Notes: generated by a model not told the origin, from the sequence alone. Positions 31,259 through 38,974 are shown, counted from the stretch's first letter. The stretch: 64,000 bases of DNA from GCA-003244245 sp036494005 (GCA_036494005.1 DASXOV010000074.1:1-64000), one strand, 5' to 3'. Made by a program: numbers and translations.

Positions 31259-32829
31259 TGGTCGCCCCGTTCCGACCCGCGCCGGTCGACGTGCACATCA
31301 ACCCCGGCGACGTCCTCGAACTTTTCGCCTCCTGCGGTGGGGCCTCGGAAGGGCTCCGCATCCTCGACCTGGACCACCTCGGCGTCGAGATCGACCCCGC
31401 TGCCGCGGCTACGGCAACCGCCGCAGGGCACCGCAGGGTCGTGGCCGACGTGTCCAAACTGGCCGCGGCCCTGTTCGGCGGGATCCTCGGCCTGTGGGCC
31501 TCCCCGCCCTGCACCACGTTCAGCTCGTCTGGACCGGGTGCCGGCCGGCTGGTGATGCACATCCTCGCCGAGGGCATCGCCCGCGCGGCCCGGGGCGAGC
31601 AGGTCATCGGCTGGGTGCGGCGCGAGTGCACCCGCGTCCTCAAGGCCCACGCGATGAGCGACCGGAAGCTGTCCCGGCTGCCGCGTGCCGAGCGCTCAGC
31701 CTGGGCGCGCAAGCAGGCCATCACCAGCGCGCTGGTCGTGGAGATCCCCCGCTACGTCCACGTCCTGACGCCGGAGTGGATCGCTTGCGAGCAGGTGCCC
31801 GGCGTGCTCCCGCTGTGGAAGGCGCTCAGCGTGGCGCTGCGGCTGCAGGGCTACCGCACCTGGTGCGGCGTGCTCATCGCCACCGACTACGGGGTCCCGC
31901 AGACCCGCAAGCGCGCCATCTTCCTCGCGTCCCGCAACCCCGCGCACCGGGTTGGGCCGCCGGAGCCGACGCATACAAAGGAGCCCGGGGAGCCGGATCT
32001 GTTCGGCGACCCGCTGCCCAAGTGGGTGTCGATGGCACAGGCCCTCGGCTGGGGCATGACTGTCCGCCCGTACTTCACCCTCACCAATGGGAATGGCAGC
32101 GGCGGCGGGCGCTCCGACGAACAGGTCGGCGGATCCGGCGCGCGCCGGGCTCTGTACGCGGAGCGGAACTCAGGCCGCTGGGTCCTCGGCGGATGGCACA
32201 TGCACGCCACCGGGAAGACGGGGCTTGCTCCGGATCGCGAGCCGGAGCAAGCCCCGTCCGACACGATCACCGGCAAGGGCACCACAGTGTGGACGCTCCA
32301 CAACGGCCCCCAGGGCAACGCCACCGTCCGCGGCCTGGACGAGCCGGCCGGGACGATCTACAGCTCGCGGACCACCAACCTGTCGTGGGCACTGCGGAAC
32401 AACAACACCGCCAACGCCGCCACGCGCAGCCTCGACGAGCCGGCGCCGACCATGTTCTTCGGCGGCAGGGGCAACGCCGTGGACTGGGTGCAAGCCCGGC
32501 CCGCTACCACCGTCCAGGCCGATGCCCGGGTGGCTCCACCCGGGCATCGGGACCGCGAAGGCGGGCAGCGCCAGTTCCCCGAGGGCTCCGTCCGGGTCTC
32601 CGTCGGCGAAGCAGCCTGCCTGCAGAGCTTCCGCGCCGGATACCCCTGGCAGGGAACCCGCACCCACCAGTACATGCAGGTCGGAAACGCCGTGCCTCCT
32701 CCGGTCACTGCAGCCGTGGTCGGCCACATGCTCGGCATCGACTGGAAGCCCCTCGTCGCCGACTACCTCGCCACCACGGTCCTGACCGGTGAGGAGCGTC
32801 GCAGCCAAGGTAGCGAGGCTGCCTCGTGA
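31258..32829 (+). CDS. C5-cytosine DNA methyltransferase
   Basis: 523 aa from ATG 31258 (GTG 31255 alternative). Motif I FASCGGASEG at 23-32, motif IV PPC with catalytic C85, CEQVPG where ENV is usual (E178), motif VIII QTRKRAIFLAS, motif X QVGNAVPPP at 474-482. The target-recognition region is long and holds repeated RGLDEPAGTI / RSLDEPAPTM units. Two long perfect palindromes lie in that region (32217-32258 and 32519-32550). It methylates cytosine with SAM, either to protect phage DNA or as part of a modification system. Confidence 0.88.
   Translation: MVAPFRPAPVDVHINPGDVLELFASCGGASEGLRILDLDHLGVEIDPAAAATATAAGHRRVVADVSKLAAALFGGILGLWASPPCTTFSSSGPGAGRLVMHILAEGIARAARGEQVIGWVRRECTRVLKAHAMSDRKLSRLPRAERSAWARKQAITSALVVEIPRYVHVLTPEWIACEQVPGVLPLWKALSVALRLQGYRTWCGVLIATDYGVPQTRKRAIFLASRNPAHRVGPPEPTHTKEPGEPDLFGDPLPKWVSMAQALGWGMTVRPYFTLTNGNGSGGGRSDEQVGGSGARRALYAERNSGRWVLGGWHMHATGKTGLAPDREPEQAPSDTITGKGTTVWTLHNGPQGNATVRGLDEPAGTIYSSRTTNLSWALRNNNTANAATRSLDEPAPTMFFGGRGNAVDWVQARPATTVQADARVAPPGHRDREGGQRQFPEGSVRVSVGEAACLQSFRAGYPWQGTRTHQYMQVGNAVPPPVTAAVVGHMLGIDWKPLVADYLATTVLTGEERRSQGSEAAS
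32217..32258. repeat. 17-bp perfect inverted repeat inside the C5-methyltransferase gene
   Basis: GACGGGGCTTGCTCCGG (32217-32233) and its exact complement (32242-32258) with an 8-nt loop; 42 bp, a whole number of codons. Confidence 0.85.
32519..32550. repeat. 15-bp perfect inverted repeat inside the C5-methyltransferase gene
   Basis: CCGATGCCCGGGTGG, CT, then the exact complement. The 2-nt loop makes it an almost perfect 32-bp palindrome. Confidence 0.85.
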
Positions 32830-33008
32830 CCATCCCCAACCCCGACAACACCCCGGGCGCATCCGAGCTGTCGGAGATCCTGATCGCACGGTGGGAGCTG
32901 GCGCACACCGAGGTCTCCGATCCCCGCGTTCGTGAAGCGGCCCGGCTCAGGCTCCGGGAACTGGCCGAACTGCTGTACCGGATGGCTACCGACGGGAGTG
33001 CGTCATGA
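32826..33008 (+). CDS. Hypothetical 60-aa protein
   Basis: GTG 32826 overlaps the methyltransferase stop. Helical (SELSEILIARWELAHTEV, then AARLRLRELAELLYRMA). May be a small partner between the two methyltransferases. Unknown. Confidence 0.5.
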   Translation: MTIPNPDNTPGASELSEILIARWELAHTEVSDPRVREAARLRLRELAELLYRMATDGSAS

Positions 33009-33862
33009 GCGCGCCACCGTTCACCTACTTCGGCTCCAAGCAGACCATGGCCGCCAAGATCGGCCACCTCCTGCCGGAGCACAACCACTACGTGGAGCCG
33101 TTCGGTGGCTCGCTGGCGGTGCTGCTGGCCAAGCAGCCGAGCCGCATGGAGACGGTCAACGACTTGGACGCCGACCTCCAAACCTTCTGGAAGGTGCTCC
33201 GCGACCAGTCTGACGAACTCCAGCGGGTCTGCGCGCTGACGCCGCACTCCCGCGCCGAGCAGGGGCTGGCGCAGGAGTGGATCGCGGCCGCGATTCCCGA
33301 CCGCTCTCCGGTGTCGGACCTGGAACGGGCGCGGCGGGTGTGGGTGTGTCTCACGCAGGGCCGCGGTGGTCAGCTGCGCCCCACGGGTTGGCGTCACTAC
33401 GAGGGCTCGGCCGGGTCGTCGTTCGGGATGCCCGGTTACCTCGCTGGCTACGTCTCCCGGATGGGTCCCGCAGTGGCCCGGCTGGCGCACGTCAGCCTGG
33501 AGTGCCGCCCCGCGCTGGAGTTGATCCGCTGCTTCGGCGACCACGACGACGTCTGCCTGTACATCGACCCGCCCTACGTCGGCAGCACCCGCGTCTCCGG
33601 CGGCTACCGCCACGAGATGCGCAGCGACGACGAGCACCGCGAACTCGCGGCAGCGCTCGTCGCCTGCGACGCCTCTGTCGTCCTCTCCGGCTACCCATCC
33701 CCGCTCTACGACGAGTTGTACGCCGGGTGGCACCGCCTCGACATGGCCGCCTCCACGGGCCAGGGCGGCACGTGGGCCAACCGGACCGAGGTGTTGTGGT
33801 CCAACCGCCCGCTCGGTGACCAGCCGCATCTGTTCGACGACCTCAGCGGGGTCGCGTCATGA
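33005..33862 (+). CDS. Dam/D12-class adenine-N6 DNA methyltransferase
   Basis: 285 aa. An N-terminal FTYFGSKQTMAAKI, motif I YVEPFGGS at 29-36 and DPPY at 188-191 are the D12 (M.DpnM/Dam type, alpha class) order with the helical recognition region between them. Transfers methyl to adenine N6. Cotranscribed with two other DNA methyltransferases. Confidence 0.88.
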   Translation: MSAPPFTYFGSKQTMAAKIGHLLPEHNHYVEPFGGSLAVLLAKQPSRMETVNDLDADLQTFWKVLRDQSDELQRVCALTPHSRAEQGLAQEWIAAAIPDRSPVSDLERARRVWVCLTQGRGGQLRPTGWRHYEGSAGSSFGMPGYLAGYVSRMGPAVARLAHVSLECRPALELIRCFGDHDDVCLYIDPPYVGSTRVSGGYRHEMRSDDEHRELAAALVACDASVVLSGYPSPLYDELYAGWHRLDMAASTGQGGTWANRTEVLWSNRPLGDQPHLFDDLSGVAS

Positions 33863-34308
33863 GCCTGCGCCTGGTTCCCGTCACCCGCGCCACGGCCCGC
33901 GGGTTTGTGACGCTGCACCATCGGCACCACCGCCCACCGCCGGGCTCGGTGTTCAACGTCGGGGTAGCAAACGACGCTGACGAGCTGGTCGGGGTAGCCA
34001 TGTGCGGCTACCCCGTGGCCCGCGAGTGGGCCGACGGGCAAACACTTGAAGTCAACCGAACCGCCACTGATGGCACCGAGCATGCCAACTCGATGCTCTA
34101 CGCCGCGTGCTGGCGTGCAGCGAAAGCCCTCGGCTACCGGCGGTTGATCACCTACACCCAGGCTGGCGAGAGCGGCGCATCCCTGCGTGCCGCCGGGTGG
34201 CGCGTCGTCGCGCAACGCCCGCCACGTCGCGGGTGGGACACCCCTAGTCGACCCCGCGAGGACCGCGGGGTCGATGGAATTCCCCGAACCCTCTGGGAGG
34301 CGTCATGA
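33859..34308 (+). CDS. XF1762-family protein, GNAT-like
   Basis: 149 aa. LRLVPVTRATARGFVTLHHR, HHRPPPGSVFNVGVAN, LEVNRTATDGTEHANSML and CWRAAKALGYRRLITYT are the landmarks of the XF1762 family, which by layout resembles small GNAT-like phage enzymes such as Mom. A role in base modification is attractive because it lies among methyltransferases, but it is not shown. Two hairpins lie in the gene (33990-34015 and 34248-34274); the second encodes RPREDRGVDG, which may be an insertion near the C-terminus. Confidence 0.65.
   Translation: MSLRLVPVTRATARGFVTLHHRHHRPPPGSVFNVGVANDADELVGVAMCGYPVAREWADGQTLEVNRTATDGTEHANSMLYAACWRAAKALGYRRLITYTQAGESGASLRAAGWRVVAQRPPRRGWDTPSRPREDRGVDGIPRTLWEAS
33990..34015. 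repeat. 10-bp perfect inverted repeat in the XF1762-type gene
   Basis: CGGGGTAGCC-ATGTGC-GGCTACCCCG. Confidence 0.7.
34248..34274. repeat. 11-bp perfect inverted repeat in the XF1762-type gene
   Basis: TCGACCCCGCG-AGGAC-CGCGGGGTCGA; 27 bp, a whole number of codons. Confidence 0.8.
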
Positions 34309-34397
34309 GTCCTGCCACTGAAGAACTGCCGCTGAAGACCTACGGCGAGACGGTGCGGGCTGTCCAGGAGATCCCACCCGTGGTGGCTGCTGCGTGA
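34305..34397 (+). CDS. 30-aa peptide
   Basis: ATG 34305 (ATGA overlap), stop overlapping the next GTG. Sequence MSPATEELPLKTYGETVRAV, then QEIPPVVAAA. Coupling on both sides supports translation. Unknown. Confidence 0.45.
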   Translation: MSPATEELPLKTYGETVRAVQEIPPVVAAA

Positions 34398-34627
34398 GCA
34401 ACCCACTTGCGGCGCGCCTCTACTGCGCCACCTGCGACAAGTACGCCTACCCGGACCGTAAAACCGCCCGGCAGGCCATCCGCCGTTTCCATCCCGGCAG
34501 TCAGCGCAAAGGACTCGACGTGTACCGGTGCGCCGCGCTCAGCGGCAACTGGCACGTCGGGCACAGCTGGCGCCGCCGATCCCATCCCGCGTTTTCCCTG
34601 CCGCAGAGAGAAGGCCCCACCGCATGA
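34394..34627 (+). CDS. Small zinc-binding protein
   Basis: 77 aa from GTG 34394. YCATCDKYAYPDRKTARQAI, then RRFHPG..DVYRC..NWHVGH resembles a C2H2/C2HC knuckle with a basic helix. It ends in an overlap with the clamp-like gene, and its 3' end contains the degenerate stem-loop copy d. Confidence 0.55.
   Translation: MSNPLAARLYCATCDKYAYPDRKTARQAIRRFHPGSQRKGLDVYRCAALSGNWHVGHSWRRRSHPAFSLPQREGPTA
34581..34605 (+). promoter_or_regulatory. Stem-loop/CCCTRCCGCAA element, copy d (degenerate)
   Basis: CCCATCCCGC-GTTTT-CCCTGCCGCA, matching the 3' half of copy b, 18 nt before ATG 34624. The stem is not well preserved because the element overlaps coding sequence. Confidence 0.45.
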
Positions 34628-35439
34628 GCACTGCAACGATCCCTACCCGCAACTTCGTCGGCCTGCTGGCTGACGCCACGCTCACCGCGTCGGACGATCC
34701 GGAACTGCCCGCCTTGTGCGCGGTGCTGCTGCACTCCGACCGGGGCGAGTGGACCGTGCAGGAGACCGACCCGGACGACCGGTCCACGGCGCTGATCGAC
34801 GTCATCACCTCCGATCTGCTGATCGCCACCTCCACCGACCGCTACGCCCTCGGTCAGGCCCATGAGCACTGCGAAGGCCAGCTGCACAAGCCCGTGGTGG
34901 TGTCCCTGACCGATGCGAAAGCCGTGATCGCCGCGTTCAAGCCGCTGGTGCACTCGCTGGGCAAGGAGACCACCCACCACGTGGTGCTCACCTTGGAAGG
35001 GGACACGCTCACCGTCGCCGAGGACCCCAAGCAGGTCCCCGACGGGTTCAGCGTGTCGTTCTCGGTGGCCTACGCCTACGAGGAGTTCCCCCGCTTCGCC
35101 GACCTGATGACCCCGGACACCGCGAAGACGGTCACCGACGACGACGGCCGTGCGGTCGCACCCTCCTACGGCACGGGGTTCGAGCCGACCCGGTTGTGGG
35201 CGTTCGTGCAGGTCGGGAAGCGTCGCAAGATGCTCGTGGCCATGTACCGGCACCACCAGACCCGGGCCGTGGTCATCGAGGTGGGGTCGGCGTACCGGGG
35301 TGTGCTGATGCCGTACCGGCTGGACGAGAAGACAGGGCAGCAGAACGGGCCGCTGGTGCGGGTGTTCACCCCCGACCTTCCGGAGCGCCCGACGCAGGAC
35401 GCTGACGCCCTGCTGGCCGACACCGCCGATCAGGGCTGA
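34624..35439 (+). CDS. Sliding-clamp-like protein (paralogue 2)
   Basis: 271 aa from ATG 34624. IATSTDRYALGQAHEHCEGQ, VVVSLTDAKAVIAAFKPLV and SAYRGVLMPYRLDE parallel the leftward protein at 14672-15442. The layout of repeated beta-strand/helix modules suggests a DnaN-like clamp fold. It lacks the Cys-rich insert of its paralogue. No DNA polymerase gene was recognised in the window, so its partner would be the host polymerase or lie elsewhere. Confidence 0.55.
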   Translation: MSTATIPTRNFVGLLADATLTASDDPELPALCAVLLHSDRGEWTVQETDPDDRSTALIDVITSDLLIATSTDRYALGQAHEHCEGQLHKPVVVSLTDAKAVIAAFKPLVHSLGKETTHHVVLTLEGDTLTVAEDPKQVPDGFSVSFSVAYAYEEFPRFADLMTPDTAKTVTDDDGRAVAPSYGTGFEPTRLWAFVQVGKRRKMLVAMYRHHQTRAVVIEVGSAYRGVLMPYRLDEKTGQQNGPLVRVFTPDLPERPTQDADALLADTADQG

Positions 35440-35454
35440 GGGGGAGTGGTGGTC

Positions 35455-35649
35455 ATGACCCCTGCCGCCGCTGGTCAAGTGTTCCTGCCGATCTACGAGC
35501 AGGCGCGGGAAGCCGTCGCCGCGCTGCACGCCGGCCCGAAGTGCGCCGTGTGCCACCAGCCCGGACCGGAGCCGTGCCGCTGCGCCGCCGTCATCGCCCC
35601 CGCCGAAGTCCACACCACCACGACAAGAGAGCAGACGACCGAGAAGTGA
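35455..35649 (+). CDS. Small Cys-rich protein
   Basis: 64 aa from ATG 35455 with GGGGGAG upstream (GTG 35446 alternative). Helical start, then KCAVCHQPGPEPCRCAAV, a likely zinc knuckle. Unknown. Confidence 0.5.
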   Translation: MTPAAAGQVFLPIYEQAREAVAALHAGPKCAVCHQPGPEPCRCAAVIAPAEVHTTTTREQTTEK

Positions 35650-35876
35650 CCGAGATCGACCGGATCCCCCCCAAGACGAACCTGCGGGGCGACCAGCGGA
35701 TAGAGATCCGCGAGCAGTTCAAGGCGGCCTATGAGCGGGGCGCCACCGTGAAAGAGCTGGCCGAGGCGACGGGCCGCTCGTACGGGTCCGTGCACAAGCT
35801 GCTCGTCGAGGCCGGTACGACGTTCCGCGGGCGCGGCGGCGCCGGCCACCGGAAGCGACGGAACTCCAGCAAGTAA
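35646..35876 (+). CDS. Small HTH protein
   Basis: 76 aa from GTG 35646 (GTGA overlap). EQFKAAYERGATVKELAEAT, then GRSYGSVHKLLVEAGTTFRG is a homeodomain/Lsr2-type helix-turn-helix with a basic arm (GAGHRKRRNSSK). DNA-binding regulator or nucleoid-type protein. Confidence 0.65.
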   Translation: MTEIDRIPPKTNLRGDQRIEIREQFKAAYERGATVKELAEATGRSYGSVHKLLVEAGTTFRGRGGAGHRKRRNSSK

Positions 35877-35877
35877 G

Positions 35878-35914
35878 AGCGGGCAACCCCACCCGCTGAT
35901 ACCCCCTACCGCAA
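35878..35914 (+). promoter_or_regulatory. Stem-loop/CCCTRCCGCAA element, copy e
   Basis: Stem AGCGGG / CCCGCT with loop CAACCCCA (35878-35897), then CCCCTACCGCAA (35903-35914), then AAGGACC and ATG 35929. Confidence 0.7.
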
Positions 35915-35928
35915 AAGGACCCACGACG

Positions 35929-36165
35929 ATGACCACGACGATCGAATGGACCCGAGGCGACGACGGGTCGCCCGGCATGACCTGGAATCCGACCTCGGGA
36001 TGCGACAAGGTCTCGCCCGGCTGCGGCCTCCCCAGGTTCGAGGGAGACGACACCGGCGGCTGTTACGCGATGGCGATGGCTAAGCGCCTCAAGGCCATGG
36101 GCCACGAGGGCAAGCAGCAGGACTACTGCCCGGGGCACACGCGCACCAGGGGCGGTGCCGAATGA
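35929..36165 (+). pseudogene. Truncated DUF5131 (Gp37/Gp68-like) protein
   Basis: 78 aa. TIEWTRGDDGSPGMTWNPTS, then GCDKVSPGC..GGCYAMAMAKRLKAMG is the N-terminus of DUF5131 radical-SAM-like phage proteins, normally about 250 aa. Here it ends after the first quarter, directly at a beta-type methyltransferase gene (ATGA overlap). Either a remnant or a minimal domain. Confidence 0.6.
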
Positions 36166-36956
36166 GCGCGCCCTACTACTCCGACGAGTACGTGACGCTG
36201 TATCACGGGGATTGCCGCGCGGTGCTGCCGGTACTCACCACTGACGGTGCCCGTCCCGACGCAGCCGTGGTGGACCCGCCCTACGGCGAAACTTCCGCAA
36301 CGTGGGACCGCTGGCCGGACGGTTGGGTAGATGCCGTCGGTGCGGCACTCCCGGCTTCGGCCACCCTGTGGTGCTTCGGTTCGGCGCGCATGTTCTGGGA
36401 CCGTCGCGACGACTTTGCGGCCTGGAAGTTCGCCCAGGAGCAGCTGTGGGTGAAGACCAAGGGCTCCGGCCCCGCCTCCCGGGATCGGCTAGCGAAGGTC
36501 CACGAGTGGGCATACCAGTTCTATCGCGGCAACTGGGGCGCTCTGCACCACGAGTGGGAGCGGGTCCCCCATGACGGCCCAAACAACGGCGTCAAGAGCA
36601 AATCGCTCGGCACGAGCCACCACACGGGAGGCGCGCGGGAGCGCGCCTGGACTGACGACGGGACTCGCCACCCCAGGTCGGTGACTTACATCGTTGAATC
36701 GAAGCCGCCGTACCGCGGGCGCCCCTCGGAGAAGCCCCTCGTCACCATCATCCCACTGGTGCGCGAATGCACTCCAGTAGGCGGGCTCGTCCTCGACTGC
36801 TTTGCGGGATCAGGAACAACCGGGGTGGCAGCGAAGTCAATCGGCCGCCGCGCGGTACTCATCGAGGGCGATGAGGCGGCCTGCGAGCAGGCCGCGATCC
36901 GCTTTGCGAATGACCGGTGCACCCTTCCCGGCCTGCTGGACGGAGCAGCCTCGTGA
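36162..36956 (+). CDS. Beta-class N4/N6 DNA amino-methyltransferase
   Basis: 264 aa. Motif IV DPPYGE (38-43) precedes motif I LDCFAGSGTTG (211-221), the permuted beta-class order (adenine-N6 or cytosine-N4). The target-recognition region lies between, including GGARERAWT encoded by a hairpin at 36629-36648. Third DNA methyltransferase of the block. Confidence 0.88.
   Translation: MSAPYYSDEYVTLYHGDCRAVLPVLTTDGARPDAAVVDPPYGETSATWDRWPDGWVDAVGAALPASATLWCFGSARMFWDRRDDFAAWKFAQEQLWVKTKGSGPASRDRLAKVHEWAYQFYRGNWGALHHEWERVPHDGPNNGVKSKSLGTSHHTGGARERAWTDDGTRHPRSVTYIVESKPPYRGRPSEKPLVTIIPLVRECTPVGGLVLDCFAGSGTTGVAAKSIGRRAVLIEGDEAACEQAAIRFANDRCTLPGLLDGAAS
36629..36648. repeat. 8-bp perfect inverted repeat in the beta-class methyltransferase gene
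   Basis: AGGCGCGC-GGGA-GCGCGCCT. Confidence 0.6.
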
Positions 36957-37018
36957 GCGCCTCCACTCGCGGACACTGCGCTGGTGACCGTATGACCACT
37001 ACCCCCCGGAAGGGACCA

Positions 37019-38062
37019 ATGAGAACGTTCGCCATCCCCGCAGCGGTCGCCGCGGCCATCGTCTCGCCGATCGCGCTGTTCTTCGGCGTCGGCGACTACT
37101 ACCCGACGATCCTGTGGTGGTCGTTGCGGTCGAGCCTGTTCGTGCTGGTCCCGCTCGTAGCCCTGCTCGTCGTCGTGGGCGTACTGGCGGTGCTCGGCGC
37201 CTGGCGGGAGGAGCGGGATGGCAACCCTCTCCCGGCGTGGGCTGCGGCGTGGCTGGTGGGCATCGTCGGCCTGATCGCACTGGGCTGGTGGTCCATCGGC
37301 TACCACGGCTACCTGCAGGCCAAGCAGTACACGCCGTCCATCTCGGTGACCAGTGCACCGCTCGGCGAACTGGGCAAACGCGCCCCGTACCAGGTCGCGG
37401 AAGCCCAGGCCCGGCCGAACCTCGGTGACTACCCCGGCGACATCGCCACCACCAGCTACATCCCGCAGGGTGACCAGTACATGAGCCTGGTCACCCGCAG
37501 GGGCATCTTCGCCGGCTACCAGGTGCTGCTGGCCCAGTCGATCCCGCTGACCGGCCGGGGCAGCGCCACGACCTGCCAATTCGACCAGGCAGCCGACGCC
37601 CGGATCGGCGGCTGGTTCTCCCACAACCTAGGCCGGCAGATCGCGCACGAGCAGCGCTGGTGGCGGTTCGACCCGGCCGACGCCTACGCCTACTGCGACG
37701 GATCGCGCCCCGTGGTGGTAGTGCCGATGACGCGGCAGGTGGGCTGGATGGTGGTCACCGAACGTTTCGCCGGGGTGGCCCTGTACGACGGGCACACCGG
37801 CCGGGTGGAGATCGTCACCGATCCGCACCGTATCGCCGCGCTGCCCGGCACTGCCTATCCGTTGTCCCTGGCCACCCGGCAGCGGGAAGCCACGCAGGCA
37901 CTCGGCTCGTTCGGTGACTGGGTGTTCGGCCGGGCCGGGTGGGAGACCACCGAGGACCAGACGGACATCAACTCCGGCAACACCGCCGAGTTCGTGCTCG
38001 CCGAGGGCCGCGGCGCCGCGTACGACGAGGCGTCACGGAGACTTGCACATCCCGGCGCGTAA
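37019..38062 (+). CDS. Membrane protein with large extracytoplasmic domain
   Basis: 347 aa from ATG 37019 with GGAAGGGACC upstream; GTG 36953 (GTGA overlap) is a longer alternative. Three membrane segments at about residues 3-90 (IPAAVAAAIVSPIALFFG; FVLVPLVALLVVVGVLAVL; WLVGIVGLIALGWWSIG), then a soluble domain (SIPLTGRGSATTCQFDQAAD; PVVVVPMTRQVGWMVV). Resembles large membrane proteins of actinophage and conjugative-element clusters. Followed by a strong terminator. Confidence 0.6.
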   Translation: MRTFAIPAAVAAAIVSPIALFFGVGDYYPTILWWSLRSSLFVLVPLVALLVVVGVLAVLGAWREERDGNPLPAWAAAWLVGIVGLIALGWWSIGYHGYLQAKQYTPSISVTSAPLGELGKRAPYQVAEAQARPNLGDYPGDIATTSYIPQGDQYMSLVTRRGIFAGYQVLLAQSIPLTGRGSATTCQFDQAADARIGGWFSHNLGRQIAHEQRWWRFDPADAYAYCDGSRPVVVVPMTRQVGWMVVTERFAGVALYDGHTGRVEIVTDPHRIAALPGTAYPLSLATRQREATQALGSFGDWVFGRAGWETTEDQTDINSGNTAEFVLAEGRGAAYDEASRRLAHPGA

Positions 38063-38077
38063 CGACGGTGAGGCGAC

Positions 38078-38118
38078 TTCGGCGGCCCGCTAGCACCAGC
38101 AGCGGGCCGCCGAACTTT
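38078..38118 (+). terminator. Intrinsic terminator closing the modification operon
   Basis: 14-bp perfect stem TTCGGCGGCCCGCT / AGCGGGCCGCCGAA followed by CTTTGTG. Confidence 0.85.
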
Positions 38119-38181
38119 GTGTCACGGTGACGGAACTACAGCAACACCATGGCAGGGGAGTCCGGGCGCCGTGGTCTACCG

Positions 38182-38199
38182 GGGATGACGGTGCTCACC
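38182..38199. repeat. 18-bp direct repeat, left copy
   Basis: GGGATGACGGTGCTCACC, identical at 38584-38601. The two copies lie at the 3' ends of two adjacent leftward genes and bracket the gene at 38195-38491. Confidence 0.85.
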
Positions 38200-38491
38200 G
38201 CCGGGTCACCTCCTGTCGACTCGGCGGGACGGTGGAGTCAAGGAAGCCGAGTTCGCCCTTCGGGTAGTACTGGGCCATCGCCTGGTAGGAGGCGTAGTGC
38301 GGGGCGTAGATGTTGCACCACTCAGAACCCAATACCCGGTTGGCGGTCTGCTGTGCCTCCTGGTAGGCCCAGGCGAGCACCACTAGCCATCCGTCATGGT
38401 CAGCGGCGGGGAACGAAGGGTGCTGCTCGCGCGGGTACCTGCCGCAGAAGGTGATGCGGTACTCAATTGGGCCGTAGCCGTTCCCGTTCAT
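38195..38491 (-). CDS. Hypothetical protein in a repeat-flanked cassette
   Basis: 98 aa from ATG 38491. Contains HDGWLVVLAWAYQEAQQTAN and tyrosine-rich YAPHYASYQAMAQYYP. No family recognised. It lies between two 18-bp direct repeats and runs opposite to the preceding operon, like an inserted cassette. Confidence 0.55.
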   Translation of the reverse strand: MNGNGYGPIEYRITFCGRYPREQHPSFPAADHDGWLVVLAWAYQEAQQTANRVLGSEWCNIYAPHYASYQAMAQYYPKGELGFLDSTVPPSRQEVTRR

Positions 38492-38583
38492 GACTCGCCC
38501 TCCGTTCGGGCTTTGATCAGCTTGATGGTGGTCACGCTGAGACCGGTGATCCGTCGATGTACGCGCGCCCGGCCCTCGATGCC

Positions 38584-38601
38584 GGGATGACGGTGCTCAC
38601 C
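38584..38601. repeat. 18-bp direct repeat, right copy
   Basis: GGGATGACGGTGCTCACC, identical to 38182-38199, and covering the end of the HTH gene at 38597-38866. Confidence 0.85.
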
Positions 38602-38866
38602 AGCGCTGCCGCTTCTTGCGCGGCTTCTTGCCGGAGGTATCCCGGCCACGGATGAGCAGCACGGTGGAGCGGCTACAGCCGAGATCCCGTGCCGTCTTGG
38701 TGGCTCCGATGGCAGCGTCCAAGGCCTGAACGTCCCCGTCGCGGATGCGCTGAGCCTCGGCGATGGCTTCCTCGCGCTGCTCGATATAGGCGTTGGCGGC
38801 CTTGATCCGATCCCGCCCTGGCGGCATGGCCCGTAGTTGGTCGAGGTTGCGCGGTGGTTCAGTCAC
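38597..38866 (-). CDS. HTH regulator, leaderless
   Basis: 89 aa from GTG 38866, with TACGAT ending 6 nt upstream as -10. EPPRNLDQLRAMPPGRDRIK, then YIEQREEAIAEAQRIRDGDV and TKTARDLGCSRSTVLLI: a helical dimerisation arm and helix-turn-helix. A frameshifted paralogue is at 24188-24455. The +1 region has overlapping TAC-CGT-GTA dyads (about 38878-38898) that could be its own operator. Confidence 0.65.
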   Translation of the reverse strand: MTEPPRNLDQLRAMPPGRDRIKAANAYIEQREEAIAEAQRIRDGDVQALDAAIGATKTARDLGCSRSTVLLIRGRDTSGKKPRKKRQRW

Positions 38867-38871
38867 GCCAG

Positions 38872-38900
38872 AATCGTACACCGTGGTACCGTAGTAAGCA
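38872..38900 (-). promoter_or_regulatory. Leaderless promoter and dyad
   Basis: On the minus strand TACGAT lies 6 nt before GTG 38866. TACACCGTGGTA on the plus strand overlaps a second partial dyad, TACCGTAGTA. Confidence 0.45.
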
Positions 38901-38974
38901 CATTTGAACTGGCGAAACACGCGACAGGATCAAGAGTCCCCACCGCTGCGAGATAAAAAAGGACCCCGACCGCC

